64,000 bases of DNA from Tenacibaculum jejuense (GCF_900198195.1 NZ_LT899436.1:4120001-4184000); one strand, 5' to 3'; counted from the first letter of the stretch, positions 1 through 9,468 are shown. Made by a program: numbers and translations. The notes: generated by a model not told the origin, from the letters alone.

Positions 1-1265
1 TTCAATCGTTAGTTATCACTACAGATAATTCAAATGAATATAAAAACACAGCTTTTGTTGTAGATAGTTTCTTTAGTAAGAAGAAGAAAAATATTTTAAG
101 TCATGTTCATACAGATAGTATTTATTGTGCCGATAGTGTTAATTGTATTCAAACAACTGGACTTTCTTCAGTGGGAGACAAGATTAAAGTATTTAAAGGA
201 AAAAAAGCAGCTGACAGTTTAAAATTAATTAAAGGAATACAAACTCTTTTTATAGCCATTCAAAATGATACTATGAATCATAGTAAAATTGATACTATTT
301 TAAAAAAAGAACTTGAGAAAAAGCAAATTAGTGTAGATTATTCCTTTGAATATTATAAACAAGACACCATTCATACTTCGTTTGCAACCAAACCAGTACA
401 AACATTTGCAACCATCGAATCTAAATCAACATTTTTGGGTCCTGACAAACGATTCAAAATGAAATATTCTAATCCTTCTGCTGAAGCTTTAAAAAGAAGT
501 TTTACAGGAATATTACTTTCTTTATTATTATCATTAGCTGTAGTATTTAGTTTATTTTATTTACTAAAAATCATTAACGATCAAAAAGAATTAGCTGAAA
601 TAAAAAATGATTTAATTAGTAATATTACTCACGAATTTAAAACCCCTATTACAACGGTATCTACAGCATTAGAAGCAATCAATAACTTTAATGCTATAGA
701 AGACAAAGAGAAAACTAAAAAATATGTTTCTATATCAGAAAGTCAAATAAAGAAACTGCATGTGATGGTTGAAAAACTTTTAGAAACAGCAACTCTTGAT
801 AGTGAAAAGTTACTACTAAAAGAAGAGGCTGTTGAAATTGTGAGTTTACTTGAAAAACTAAGTAGAAAACATCAATTATTTACCACTAATAAAAAAATAG
901 ATTTCATTTCTAACATTGAAGATTTAGTTATTAAAGTAGATGAATTCCATTTAGAAAATGCTATTTCTAATTTAATCGATAATGCTATAAAATACGGCGG
1001 TGACAAAATTCAGTTTGAGTTTAAATCTACATCAAAAGATCTTCAGATTACTGTAACCGACAACGGAAAAGGAATAGACAAAAACCAACAAGATAAAATT
1101 TTTGATAAATTTTATAGAGTTCCTAAAGGAAATACACACGACGTAAAAGGTTTTGGAATTGGTTTATATTATACTAAAAAAATCATTGAAAAACACAATG
1201 GTACTATTCAATTACATTCAATTCCTGGACAAACAACTTTTAAAATAACTATGTCTTATGAGTAA
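1..1265 (+). CDS. Sensor histidine kinase, N-terminus cut by window edge
   Basis: The reading frame is open from base 3, so the gene starts left of the window; the GTG at 171 is internal. What remains is about 420 residues: an extracytoplasmic part, one membrane segment (bases about 501-560), a HisKA domain whose phospho-acceptor His is in NITHEFKTP (codon 630-632), and a HATPase domain with N box NLIDNAIKYGG, G1 box DNGKGID and G2 box GFGIGLYY. It is a membrane kinase expected to phosphorylate the OmpR-type regulator that follows; the two genes overlap by 8 bases (translational coupling). The stimulus cannot be told from the sequence. Confidence 0.93.
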   Translation, partial: QSLVITTDNSNEYKNTAFVVDSFFSKKKKNILSHVHTDSIYCADSVNCIQTTGLSSVGDKIKVFKGKKAADSLKLIKGIQTLFIAIQNDTMNHSKIDTILKKELEKKQISVDYSFEYYKQDTIHTSFATKPVQTFATIESKSTFLGPDKRFKMKYSNPSAEALKRSFTGILLSLLLSLAVVFSLFYLLKIINDQKELAEIKNDLISNITHEFKTPITTVSTALEAINNFNAIEDKEKTKKYVSISESQIKKLHVMVEKLLETATLDSEKLLLKEEAVEIVSLLEKLSRKHQLFTTNKKIDFISNIEDLVIKVDEFHLENAISNLIDNAIKYGGDKIQFEFKSTSKDLQITVTDNGKGIDKNQQDKIFDKFYRVPKGNTHDVKGFGIGLYYTKKIIEKHNGTIQLHSIPGQTTFKITMSYE

Positions 1266-1938
1266 AAAGATAAAACTATTATTGGCTGAAGATGAACCTA
1301 GCTTAGGTCAAATCGTTAAAGAAAGTTTAGAAACTAGAAATTTTGAAGTTTTTCATGCAATGAATGGTGAAGAAGCGTATGAATTATATTCCAAAGAATC
1401 TCCTGAAATTTTAGTTCTTGACGTGATGATGCCAAAAAAAGATGGTTTCACTTTAGCCAAAGAAATTAGGGAAGAAAACAATAGTATTCCAATTATATTT
1501 CTAACTGCTAAATCTCAAACTAAAGACGTTATCGATGGTTTTCAACATGGTGGGAACGATTACTTGAAAAAGCCATTTTCTATGGAAGAATTAATTGTGA
1601 GAGTGCATAGTTTATTAGATCGAATTAATTTAAAAAAGAATTTAGAGAAAATAATTATTGGAGATTACACCTTTAATTATGAGAAACAAAAATTATACTT
1701 TAATGATGAAGCTGAATTGTTAACGCATAGAGAAAGTGAATTGCTATTTTACCTAACTGAAAAGAAAAATGAAATTTTAGATCGTTCATTTATATTGAAA
1801 AAATTATGGGGAGACGATGATTTTTTTAATGCACGAAGTATGGATGTATTTATCTCTAAATTAAGAAAAAGACTAAAAAAAGATCCTAAAGTTGAAATTA
1901 TTAATGTTCGAGGTTATGGATATAAATTAACCTACTAA
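1258..1938 (+). CDS. OmpR-family response regulator
   Basis: 226 residues. Receiver domain first: acidic pair E11-D12, phospho-acceptor D55 in LVLDVMMPK, switch T83 and conserved K104 in DYLKKPF. A winged-helix Trans_reg_C domain follows (about residues 130-226), ending in the typical RGYGYKL motif. It overlaps the upstream kinase gene by 8 bases, so it is the cognate cytoplasmic DNA-binding partner. Target genes are not visible here. No terminator follows; the next gene has its own promoter-like element at 1965. Confidence 0.95.
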   Translation: MSKKIKLLLAEDEPSLGQIVKESLETRNFEVFHAMNGEEAYELYSKESPEILVLDVMMPKKDGFTLAKEIREENNSIPIIFLTAKSQTKDVIDGFQHGGNDYLKKPFSMEELIVRVHSLLDRINLKKNLEKIIIGDYTFNYEKQKLYFNDEAELLTHRESELLFYLTEKKNEILDRSFILKKLWGDDDFFNARSMDVFISKLRKRLKKDPKVEIINVRGYGYKLTY

Positions 1939-1964
1939 TGTTAAAATAATCGAAGAATAATATG

Positions 1965-1972
1965 TAATTTTG
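1965..1972 (+). promoter_or_regulatory. -7 promoter element TAATTTTG for the deoxynucleoside kinase
   Basis: Exact match to the Bacteroidota housekeeping consensus TAnnTTTG, 24 bases before the ATG at 1997. No convincing -33 TTTG. A short imperfect inverted repeat (GATCC ... GGATC, about 1972-1994) lies in the leader. Promoter role is inferred. Confidence 0.55.
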
Positions 1973-1996
1973 ATCCCATCTAAAAACTAGGATCGA

Positions 1997-2611
1997 ATGC
2001 ATGTAGCTATAGCAGGAAATATAGGGGCTGGTAAAACTACACTTACTAAATTATTAGCAAAACATTACAATTGGCAACCACATTTTGAATCGGTAGATGA
2101 GAACCCTTATCTTGATGATTTTTATGGAGAAATGGAACGTTGGTCGTTCAATTTGCAAGTATACTTCCTGAACAGCAGATTTCGTCAAATTTTAGATTTA
2201 AGACAATCAGGAAAAAATGTAATCCAAGATAGAACCATCTACGAAGATGCACACATTTTTGCTCCAAACTTACATGCAATGGGATTAATGACAAATAGAG
2301 ATTTTAGTAATTATTCATCTCTATTCGAATTAATGGAAAACTTGGTAAACCCACCTGATTTATTAATTTATTTACGTGCAGATATTTCTACTTTAGTAGG
2401 ACAAATTCACAAAAGAGGACGTGATTATGAAAGTTCTATCAGTATCGATTATTTAAGTAGATTAAATGAAAGATATGAAGCTTGGATTAGTACTTACAAT
2501 AAGGGGAAATTACTAGTGATTGAAGTAGATAAATTAGATTTTGTCGATAATCCTGAAGATTTAGGATATATTATCGACAGAATTGATGCTCAAATTAACG
2601 GTTTATTCTAA
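1997..2611 (+). CDS. Deoxynucleoside kinase
   Basis: 204 residues, the usual length for the dCK/dGK/TK2 family of deoxynucleoside kinases, which phosphorylate deoxynucleosides with ATP in nucleotide salvage. P-loop GNIGAGKTT at residues 7-15, substrate-site DR motif in QDRTIYEDAHIF, and the LID arginines in HKRGRDYESSI. Cytoplasmic. The last 9 bases overlap the 3' end of the convergent RNA methyltransferase gene, and no terminator separates them. A second kinase domain of this family is fused to HPPK at about 14.7 kb, so the organism has at least two. Substrate (dA, dG or dC) is not decided. Confidence 0.92.
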   Translation: MHVAIAGNIGAGKTTLTKLLAKHYNWQPHFESVDENPYLDDFYGEMERWSFNLQVYFLNSRFRQILDLRQSGKNVIQDRTIYEDAHIFAPNLHAMGLMTNRDFSNYSSLFELMENLVNPPDLLIYLRADISTLVGQIHKRGRDYESSISIDYLSRLNERYEAWISTYNKGKLLVIEVDKLDFVDNPEDLGYIIDRIDAQINGLF

Positions 2612-3340
2612 ATTCCTTTTAAACTCACTAATTAATATTGCTGTAGCTGTAGCTACATTTAAACTTTCCGTTTGGTTAATTTTTCCAAAACGCGGTATTG
2701 TTAGTTTATTTTGTATGATTTCTCTAATTGATTTGGAGATACCATTTGCTTCATTCCCCATAACTAAAACAGCATTTTGTGGCAATTTAGTAGTGTAAAC
2801 ATTTTCGCCTTCCATATCTGCTACAAACGAAGGCAAATCTGTTGAAGTTAAATATTCTTCTAAATCTTCGTAAGAAATATGCACTCTACTAATAGATCCC
2901 ATTGTAGATTGAATTACTTTCTGATTATAACAATCTACTGTATCTGTGGAACAAACTAATTTTTGAATTCCAAACCAATCACATAAACGGATTATTGTTC
3001 CCAAATTACCAGGATCGTTAATTGCATCTAAAGCAACGATCAAACCTTCATCTTCGACTTCATTTACTTCAGGAATATGAAAAACACCTAAAACCTTATT
3101 TGGTGTTTTTAACGCAGTTATTTTCTTTAGTTCAGTTTCAGAAATAAGCGTTCTTATCTTCGTATATTGCTCATCTAACACATAATCTTCAGTAGCAAAA
3201 ATTGAATTTACTTTTAAATTAGATGACAACAGTTCATTAACCACTTTTACACCTTCTGCTATAAAAAGTTGATTAATTTTTCTATATTTTTTTTGTCTTA
3301 AACTATTGATTAACTTAATTTGGTTTTTTGATAAGCTCAT
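2603..3340 (-). CDS. TrmH/SpoU-family RNA 2'-O-methyltransferase
   Basis: 245 residues from the ATG at 3340; a longer start at 3388 would add 16 residues of no family character and run toward the opposite gene's promoter, so it was not used. N-terminal substrate-binding domain (residues about 5-95, INQLFIAEGVK), then the SPOUT knot with the three SpoU motifs: NDPGNLGTIIR, VLVMGNEANGIS and IPRFGKINQTESLNVATA. It should use S-adenosylmethionine to methylate a ribose in rRNA or tRNA; the exact target cannot be told. Divergent from the TamL-like gene. Confidence 0.9.
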   Translation of the reverse strand: MSLSKNQIKLINSLRQKKYRKINQLFIAEGVKVVNELLSSNLKVNSIFATEDYVLDEQYTKIRTLISETELKKITALKTPNKVLGVFHIPEVNEVEDEGLIVALDAINDPGNLGTIIRLCDWFGIQKLVCSTDTVDCYNQKVIQSTMGSISRVHISYEDLEEYLTSTDLPSFVADMEGENVYTTKLPQNAVLVMGNEANGISKSIREIIQNKLTIPRFGKINQTESLNVATATAILISEFKRNLE

Positions 3341-3376
3341 TGGCAGTTTTTTAACAGCTCTTAATTGTAAAAATGG

Positions 3377-3384
3377 TATTTTTG
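3377..3384 (+). promoter_or_regulatory. -7 promoter element TATTTTTG for the TamL-like gene
   Basis: Exact TAnnTTTG match, 26 bases before the ATG at 3411. It lies in the divergent gap with the RNA methylase gene and supports starting TamL at 3411, because the alternative in-frame start at 3306 is upstream of this box. Confidence 0.55.
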
Positions 3385-3410
3385 ACAATTCAATTCGACG
3401 TGTAAAGTTA

Positions 3411-5891
3411 ATGAAAAAACACAGTTTTTATTTTTTATTACTCTTATTTTTTAGTGCTTGTAGCACAATTAAACACGTTCCCGAAAACGAATTATTACTT
3501 ACTAAAAACACCATATTTGTAGATAGTGTTAAGCAAAAAGACGAACGTTTAAACAGTTTATTACTACAACAAAGAAATGCCAGAGCTATTGGATTACCAC
3601 TGTCACTTTACTTTTATAATTTAGGAAACCCTAAAGGCTCTAGAGATGTTGAAGAATGGGAGAAAAATCACCCTAAATGGTACCATCTGTTCAAAGATAT
3701 TTTTTCCGAAAAACAAAGTATAGCTGTAGCAAATACATTTATTGGATTAAATAATTGGTATTTAAATAATGGGCAAGCTCCTATTATTATTAATGATAAA
3801 AAAACTAGAAAAACTGCTGAAAAACTTTTAGCATATTATACTACTGAAGGATATTTTAGAGCTAAAGTTTCTTTTAGAAAAGATACCGTTGGAAGGAAAA
3901 AAGGAACATTAACATATTACATAGATAAAGGAAAACCTTCATTTTTAAATTCTATTTCAACAGATATAAAATCTCCAGTTTTAGATTCAATATACCAACA
4001 ACATTCGAAAAAAAACTTTTTAAAAAAAGGAGAGCAGTACAAAGACGAAAATTTCATTAAAGAAGCCGACCGAATTGTAAAACTTTTTAGAAATAGTGGA
4101 GTATACAATTTTAATGAAAACTCTTTATCATTTGAAGCAGACACTTTAAAAAACTATCAAAAAGCTGATGTAAAAATTGAAATTGAAGACGAACTGATTG
4201 AAAAAAATGGAAAATACATTTCTAAACCTTTTAAAATACAGAAAATCAAAAATATAAATATTGTTACTGATTATTCGTATGCCAAACGAAATGAACCTTA
4301 TTATAATCAGGCTCAATTTAAAGGGATTAATTTCTTATCTCACGATAAATTAAAATACAACCCTAAACATTTATCTCAGTCAATCTTCATCAAACCAAAT
4401 CAAGTTTATACTGACTCTTTAAGACAATTAACACAATTACACTTAAGAGGTTTAAAAAACTTTAAAACCACATCTATCCGATACAAATCTTTAAATGATG
4501 AAGAACTTGAAGCTAATATTTTTTTAACACCAAAAGAAAAATATTCTATTGGAGCCGATTTAGAATTATCTAGATCTAATATTCGAAACTTTGATATCTC
4601 AGGTAAATTTTCAATAACCAATAGAAATACTTTCAAAGGAGCAGAAATTTTTCAACTTTCTTTTCAAGGAGGTTTTTTTAACTCAACGAATGGTCCAGGT
4701 TGGGAAGTTGGTGGAAATTTATCATTAGAAGTACCTCGTTTTATGGCTCCTTTTGGTTTTCATAGACTTGTTCCTAAACGAATGCAACCCAGAACTATTT
4801 TTAATACCGGTTTAAGTATTCAAAAAAATATTGCTTTAGATAAGCAAAATATATCTGTAGGTATAGATTACAGATGGCAATTCAATAAAAAGAAATCGAT
4901 TCAATTAGAGCTTTTAAATGCTCAATATATTAGAAACTTAAATGTTGGAAATTATTTCAATATATATGGTTCTGAATATGCTAAACTTGAAGAAGTAGTT
5001 GAAATTTTCGATTCAAATTTCGATTTACCTGAACCTGCTCCAGAAAATAATGACGCTATAGTTGATAAGATGAGAGAAATATCTTTGGATGATAACTTTA
5101 GGACGGCAAACCCTGAAGCATTTAAAGATAATTTAAATATTTTAAACCGCTACAACATCATTACATCTGATTTCTTGATTCCTGAAATAGCCTATACTTT
5201 CACCTATAATAATCAAGAAAGTATTAAAGATTCTAACTTCTCATATTTCCGAATTAGATTCGCTAATTCTGGAAATGTAATGGGATTACTATCTAATCAA
5301 ACCAATAGTAACGGACAAACTACTGTTTTTAAAATTCCTATTGCAGAATATTTTAAAACGGATATTGAATACAAAAAATACTGGAACTTAGGAGAGAACA
5401 ATGTTTTAGCTCATCGTACTTTCTTAGGAGCTATAGTTACTTATAATGACTCTAGTATTCCATTTTCAAGAAGTTATTTTGCAGGAGGATCAAATGATAT
5501 TAGAGCTTGGCAAACTTATGATCTTGGACCTGGTAGAAGAGCTCCTGGATTAGAGTACAATATTGGTAGTTTAAAGTTCTTATCCTCTCTTGAATATCGT
5601 TTTGATATTGCAGGTAGTTTAAAAAGTGCTATATTTTTAGACGTTGGTAATATTTGGGATATCACAAACTCTTCATTAGTTGACGCAGAATCTAGATTTC
5701 AAGGATTAAAATCATTTACTGATATGGCCGTAGGAACTGGATTTGGAGTTCGCTATGATTTTAAATTCTTAGTTGCTCGTTTAGATCTTGGTTTTAAAGT
5801 TAGAGAACCTTATTTAACAGATAAAAGATGGTTTCAAAACACCAATTTTGCAAATTCTGTATTTAATATTGGAATTAATTATCCTTTCTAA
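3411..5891 (+). CDS. tamL: TamL-like BamA/TamA-family outer membrane lipoprotein
   Basis: 826 residues. Lipoprotein signal peptide with lipobox FSAC (Cys at about residue 17), which fixes the start at 3411. Then POTRA-like repeats (about residues 90-400) and a C-terminal 16-strand barrel of the Omp85 superfamily; GGSNDIRAW and the terminal FNIGINYPF are typical of the barrel. The family inserts or moves proteins across the outer membrane; in Bacteroidota this lipidated form is called TamL and works with a TamB-like partner, which is not in this window. Single gene with its own promoter. Confidence 0.88.
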   Translation: MKKHSFYFLLLLFFSACSTIKHVPENELLLTKNTIFVDSVKQKDERLNSLLLQQRNARAIGLPLSLYFYNLGNPKGSRDVEEWEKNHPKWYHLFKDIFSEKQSIAVANTFIGLNNWYLNNGQAPIIINDKKTRKTAEKLLAYYTTEGYFRAKVSFRKDTVGRKKGTLTYYIDKGKPSFLNSISTDIKSPVLDSIYQQHSKKNFLKKGEQYKDENFIKEADRIVKLFRNSGVYNFNENSLSFEADTLKNYQKADVKIEIEDELIEKNGKYISKPFKIQKIKNINIVTDYSYAKRNEPYYNQAQFKGINFLSHDKLKYNPKHLSQSIFIKPNQVYTDSLRQLTQLHLRGLKNFKTTSIRYKSLNDEELEANIFLTPKEKYSIGADLELSRSNIRNFDISGKFSITNRNTFKGAEIFQLSFQGGFFNSTNGPGWEVGGNLSLEVPRFMAPFGFHRLVPKRMQPRTIFNTGLSIQKNIALDKQNISVGIDYRWQFNKKKSIQLELLNAQYIRNLNVGNYFNIYGSEYAKLEEVVEIFDSNFDLPEPAPENNDAIVDKMREISLDDNFRTANPEAFKDNLNILNRYNIITSDFLIPEIAYTFTYNNQESIKDSNFSYFRIRFANSGNVMGLLSNQTNSNGQTTVFKIPIAEYFKTDIEYKKYWNLGENNVLAHRTFLGAIVTYNDSSIPFSRSYFAGGSNDIRAWQTYDLGPGRRAPGLEYNIGSLKFLSSLEYRFDIAGSLKSAIFLDVGNIWDITNSSLVDAESRFQGLKSFTDMAVGTGFGVRYDFKFLVARLDLGFKVREPYLTDKRWFQNTNFANSVFNIGINYPF

Positions 5892-5959
5892 AAAGCAAAC
5901 CAACTAAAACGTAATCGTAATCTAACTTTTGTTTTCCAACTTTTAAAACAAAAATTATG

Positions 5960-5967
5960 TAGTTTTG
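5960..5967 (+). promoter_or_regulatory. -7 promoter element TAGTTTTG for the aldolase gene
   Basis: Exact TAnnTTTG match, 40 bases before the ATG at 6008. A TTTG at 5928-5931 is too far upstream to be an ideal -33 element. Confidence 0.55.
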
Positions 5968-6007
5968 TTTCCATTGAAATTACAACACAAACTAAAAAGA
6001 CAAAAAA

Positions 6008-7066
6008 ATGATAAAACCTGGAGTTGCTACTGGACGCGAAGTTCAAGAGATTTTTAAATTAGCAAAAGAGAAGGCTTTCGCTTTACCAGCTGTAAATGTA
6101 GTAGGATCTAACTCTATTAACACTGTTTTAGAAACTGCAAAAGAAGTTAATTCTCCTGTAATTATTCAATTCTCAAATGGAGGAGCGCAATTCAACGCAG
6201 GAAAAGGATTGTCTAATGAAGATCAAAAATCAGCAATAGCTGGAGCTGTAGCTGGAGCAAAACACATTCATTTAATGGCTGAAGCTTATGGTGTTCCTGT
6301 AATTTTACATACAGATCACGCAGCTAAGAAATTATTACCTTGGATTGATGGATTATTAGACGCTAGTGAAAAGCATTTTGAAGAGACTGGAAAATCTTTA
6401 TTCAGTTCTCATATGATCGATTTATCTGAAGAACCATTAGAAGAAAACATCGAAATTTGTAAAGAATACTTAGCTCGTATGAGTAAAATGGGTATGACCT
6501 TAGAAATAGAATTAGGAATTACTGGTGGTGAAGAAGATGGTGTAGATAATACTGATGTTGATAGCTCTAAATTATATACACAACCTGAAGAAGTAGCTTA
6601 TGCTTACGAAGAGTTATTAAAAGTAAGTGATCAATTTACAATTGCTGCTGCATTTGGAAATGTACACGGAGTTTACAAACCAGGTAATGTAAAATTAACT
6701 CCAAAAATCTTAAAGAATTCTCAAGAATATATTTCTGAAAAATATAATGTCCCTGCAAATACAATTGATTTTGTATTCCATGGAGGTTCTGGTTCTACTT
6801 TAGAAGAAATTCGTGAAGCAATTGGTTACGGTGTAATTAAAATGAATATTGACACAGATTTACAATATGCTTTTAATGAAGGGATTCGTGATTACATGAA
6901 GAAAAATGCTGACTATTTAGCAACACAAATTGGTAATCCTGATGGAGATGATATTCCTAACAAAAAATACTACGATCCTCGTAAATGGCTTAGAGAAGGA
7001 GAATTAACATTCAAAACTCGCTTAAAACAAGCTTTCGAAGATTTAAATAGCATAAATACTTTATAG
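6008..7066 (+). CDS. fbaA: Class II fructose-bisphosphate aldolase
   Basis: 352 residues, normal for type A class II aldolases. Catalyses reversible cleavage of fructose 1,6-bisphosphate to dihydroxyacetone phosphate and glyceraldehyde 3-phosphate in glycolysis and gluconeogenesis. Zinc-ligand motif HTDHAAK, the acidic segment ELGITGGEEDGVDN, a second His in FGNVHGVYK and the phosphate-binding HGGSGS loop are all present. Monocistronic: a TAnnTTTG element lies in front and a strong intrinsic terminator follows at 7103. Confidence 0.96.
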   Translation: MIKPGVATGREVQEIFKLAKEKAFALPAVNVVGSNSINTVLETAKEVNSPVIIQFSNGGAQFNAGKGLSNEDQKSAIAGAVAGAKHIHLMAEAYGVPVILHTDHAAKKLLPWIDGLLDASEKHFEETGKSLFSSHMIDLSEEPLEENIEICKEYLARMSKMGMTLEIELGITGGEEDGVDNTDVDSSKLYTQPEEVAYAYEELLKVSDQFTIAAAFGNVHGVYKPGNVKLTPKILKNSQEYISEKYNVPANTIDFVFHGGSGSTLEEIREAIGYGVIKMNIDTDLQYAFNEGIRDYMKKNADYLATQIGNPDGDDIPNKKYYDPRKWLREGELTFKTRLKQAFEDLNSINTL

Positions 7067-7102
7067 TAGCTTTTACAAGTTATAACCAACTTTACACAAA
7101 AG

Positions 7103-7131
7103 AGTCTCTTAAATTTTAAGAGGCTTTTTTA
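7103..7131 (+). terminator. Intrinsic terminator after the aldolase gene
   Basis: Ten-base-pair stem (7103-7112 with 7116-7125, one G-U pair) closed by a 3-base loop and followed by a run of T. Confidence 0.85.
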
Positions 7132-7204
7132 CTATATAAAAAACTCAAAACCAAACCATTATTAATTTTAATTTAAAAAGAATACTCAGTAATTAAAAAA
7201 CTTT

Positions 7205-7212
7205 TACATTTG
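7205..7212 (+). promoter_or_regulatory. -7 promoter element TACATTTG for accD
   Basis: Exact TAnnTTTG match, 66 bases before the accD ATG. The long leader holds only a weak CCCT/AGGG hairpin at about 7225-7240. Confidence 0.55.
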
Positions 7213-7278
7213 TAGACTAACCTATCCCTAAATAAGGGTAAGTTTTTTAAACTGACACTAAACAAACAAAACTAGATT

Positions 7279-8136
7279 ATGGCTTGGTTTAAACGAAAAG
7301 ATAAAGGGATTCATACCCCAACCGAAGAAAAGAAAGACACACCAAAAGGCTTGTGGTATAAGACGCCTAGCGGTAAAATTATTGATACTGAAGAATTAAG
7401 AAGAAACTTATATGTAAGTCCAGAAGATGGATATCATGTGAGAGTTGGAAGTAGAGAATACTTTGAATTATTCTTTGACAACAATGAATTCACAGAACTT
7501 AATGAAAAGTTAGTTGCCAAAGATCCTTTAAAGTTTGAAGACACTAAAAAATATCCAGACAGATTAAAAAATGCTCAAGAAAAAACAGGATTAAAAGATG
7601 CTGTTAGAACTGCAGTTGGTAAATCTCAAGGAAAAGATTTAGTTATCGCTTGTATGGATTTCGCTTTTATTGGAGGTTCTATGGGAAGTGTAGTAGGAGA
7701 AAAAATAGCTCGTGCTATCGATTATTCTATTCAAAACAATATTCCTTTCTTAATGGTATCTAAATCTGGTGGAGCTCGTATGATGGAAGCTTCATTATCG
7801 TTAATGCAATTGGTAAAAACATCGGCGAAGTTGGCTCAATTAGCAGATGCTAAAATTCCATATGTATCTTTATGTACAGATCCAACTACCGGAGGAACAA
7901 CTGCTTCTTTTGCAATGTTAGGAGATATAAATATTGCAGAACCTAATGCGTTAATTGCATTCGCTGGTCCTCGTGTTGTAAAAGATACTACTGGTAAAGA
8001 ATTACCAGAAGGTTTCCAACGTTCTGAATTTGTTTTAGAACACGGTTTCTTAGATGGTATTTACGAACGTAAAGATTTAAAGAAGCAAGTAAACTTATAC
8101 TTAGATTTAATACAAAATCAGCCTGTAAGAGCTTAA
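7279..8136 (+). CDS. accD: Acetyl-CoA carboxylase carboxyltransferase subunit beta, no zinc ribbon
   Basis: 285 residues. Beta subunit of the cytoplasmic carboxyltransferase that moves the carboxyl group from biotin to acetyl-CoA, the first committed step of fatty acid synthesis. Crotonase-fold motifs are clear: [24 protein letters not shown] and [17 protein letters not shown]. The N-terminal region aligns with E. coli AccD (GLWYK against GVWTK, LRRNL against LERNL), but none of the four zinc-binding cysteines is present. The alpha subunit and biotin parts are not nearby. Terminator at 8144. Confidence 0.95.
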   Translation: MAWFKRKDKGIHTPTEEKKDTPKGLWYKTPSGKIIDTEELRRNLYVSPEDGYHVRVGSREYFELFFDNNEFTELNEKLVAKDPLKFEDTKKYPDRLKNAQEKTGLKDAVRTAVGKSQGKDLVIACMDFAFIGGSMGSVVGEKIARAIDYSIQNNIPFLMVSKSGGARMMEASLSLMQLVKTSAKLAQLADAKIPYVSLCTDPTTGGTTASFAMLGDINIAEPNALIAFAGPRVVKDTTGKELPEGFQRSEFVLEHGFLDGIYERKDLKKQVNLYLDLIQNQPVRA

Positions 8137-8143
8137 TAAAATA

Positions 8144-8173
8144 AAAAGACCAGCATAATGCTGGTCTTTTTTT
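8144..8173. terminator. Bidirectional intrinsic terminator between accD and a convergent lipoprotein gene
   Basis: Stem GACCAGCA/TGCTGGTC with a 3-base loop, flanked by A and T runs on both sides, so it can act for both converging genes. Confidence 0.85.
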
Positions 8174-8191
8174 ATCCCAAATAAATCCTAA

Positions 8192-9037
8192 TTATCTTCT
8201 TCTTAGCATTATTTCTCTTGATTCTCCAGCACTATTAGTTACTGTAGCTATATTGTCACAAGTACCATCTCCAAAATCTAAAGTATAAGCAACTCCATTT
8301 TTTGTAATTTCTGTAACCCCACTTACTATGAATTTACAAGCGTACTCTCTTCTTAATTTTTCTGTAATATTTCCAGTAAACTCATTCCCTAGTTTATTTA
8401 CAAACTTCCAACTACCTGAAATTAAATACACATCATCTCTTCTAGTTAATGTATCGTCACCTGCTATCTTTTCTCTTACTCTGGTTCCTTCTAAACTTAC
8501 AGTTTCTCCAGTAGCTAATGTTACAGAAATATTTACCGCATGCGTTGCTTCTTTATTTCCATTACCATTATCTTTTACTTTTACTACAGACTTAGATCCT
8601 TCAATCGCATTACCATCTACAGAGAAATTATCGAAACTAACTTCTTTAGAATAACCTATATCTGTTTTTTGATATACAATAACTATTTTACCTGATAATT
8701 CTTTACCTCTTGGTCCTGTGCAATTATCTCCAAAATCTAGTGTAATTGTTAATGTTTCTGATGTTGGATCAGCTTCAACTGTTCTAGTTACACAATCAGC
8801 TACACTACTACTTGAACTATCTGTGCTTCTACCTAATAAATTAAAATCGATATCATCGTCTTCTAAAATATTATCGATATCAGAAGTAATATCATCTGCT
8901 ACCACTACATCTTGAATATCTTCTGTACTTAATTCTGCAGAATCATTCATGGTAACTCCCTCTTCATCAGAACATGACATAAAAACCATAGCTCCTAGCA
9001 ACATCATTAATCCGAATTTTAAAACTTTCGCTGTCAT
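8192..9037 (-). CDS. Putative lipoprotein of unknown function
   Basis: 281 residues, family not recognised. Signal peptide with lipobox FMSC (Cys at about residue 22) followed by a very acidic stretch (residues about 23-65) rich in Asp and Glu, then a beta-rich body. Two LDFGD motifs, each followed closely by Cys (LDFGDNC in the middle, LDFGDGTC near the C-terminus), hint at two related modules. It ends in basic RR. Probably anchored to the outer membrane or periplasm. Monocistronic, with its own start just upstream of rpsO on the opposite strand. Confidence 0.75.
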   Translation of the reverse strand: MTAKVLKFGLMMLLGAMVFMSCSDEEGVTMNDSAELSTEDIQDVVVADDITSDIDNILEDDDIDFNLLGRSTDSSSSSVADCVTRTVEADPTSETLTITLDFGDNCTGPRGKELSGKIVIVYQKTDIGYSKEVSFDNFSVDGNAIEGSKSVVKVKDNGNGNKEATHAVNISVTLATGETVSLEGTRVREKIAGDDTLTRRDDVYLISGSWKFVNKLGNEFTGNITEKLRREYACKFIVSGVTEITKNGVAYTLDFGDGTCDNIATVTNSAGESREIMLRRR

Positions 9038-9131
9038 AATTAATAGTATTTAAAAGTTAATCTGATTCTTGGACTTAACATTAAGGAAAAGGTTTAATAA
9101 ACTTTAATTATTTTTTTAGGAAAATTAGTTG

Positions 9132-9139
9132 TACTTTTG
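9132..9139 (+). promoter_or_regulatory. -7 promoter element TACTTTTG for rpsO
   Basis: Exact TAnnTTTG match, 50 bases before the rpsO ATG, in the divergent gap with the lipoprotein gene. Confidence 0.55.
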
Positions 9140-9189
9140 CCACTTCAATGAAAATTTTGATACATTAAAATCATTTAAACAATATTGGT

Positions 9190-9459
9190 ATGTATTTAAC
9201 TAAAGAAGTAAAGGAGCAAATTTTTGCAAAGCACGGTAAAGACGGAAAAGATACTGGAACAGCTGAGGGACAGATCGCGTTATTTACTCACAGAATTAAC
9301 CACTTAACTGAGCACTTAAAGAAAAATCGTAAAGATTTTAACACAGAGCGCTCTCTAGTGAAAATGGTAGGTAAGCGTAGAAGTTTACTTGACTATTTAA
9401 AGAAGAAAGATATCAACAGATATCGTGCAATCATCAAGGAATTAGGAATTAGAAAATAA
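9190..9459 (+). CDS. rpsO: 30S ribosomal protein S15
   Basis: 89 residues, the standard length. Binds 16S rRNA in the platform of the small subunit. Family signature is clear: GTAEGQIALFTHRINHLTEHLKKN-type helix pair, the KDFNTERSL loop and the VGKRRSLLDYLKKKD motif. It sits just upstream of pnp, the order found in many bacteria, but here a strong terminator separates the two genes. Confidence 0.97.
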   Translation: MYLTKEVKEQIFAKHGKDGKDTGTAEGQIALFTHRINHLTEHLKKNRKDFNTERSLVKMVGKRRSLLDYLKKKDINRYRAIIKELGIRK

Positions 9460-9468
9460 TACCTATCT

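Noticed and set aside
3306..3410. Longer N-terminus for the TamL-like protein
   Set aside because: It would lie upstream of the promoter box and hide the lipoprotein signal peptide; the ATG at 3411 is better.
7220..7245. Riboswitch-like hairpin in the accD leader
   Set aside because: Only a 4-5 bp CCCT/AGGG stem; too weak to call.
8328..8915. Plus-strand ORFs opposite the lipoprotein gene at 8192
   Set aside because: Antisense shadows without ribosome site or family.
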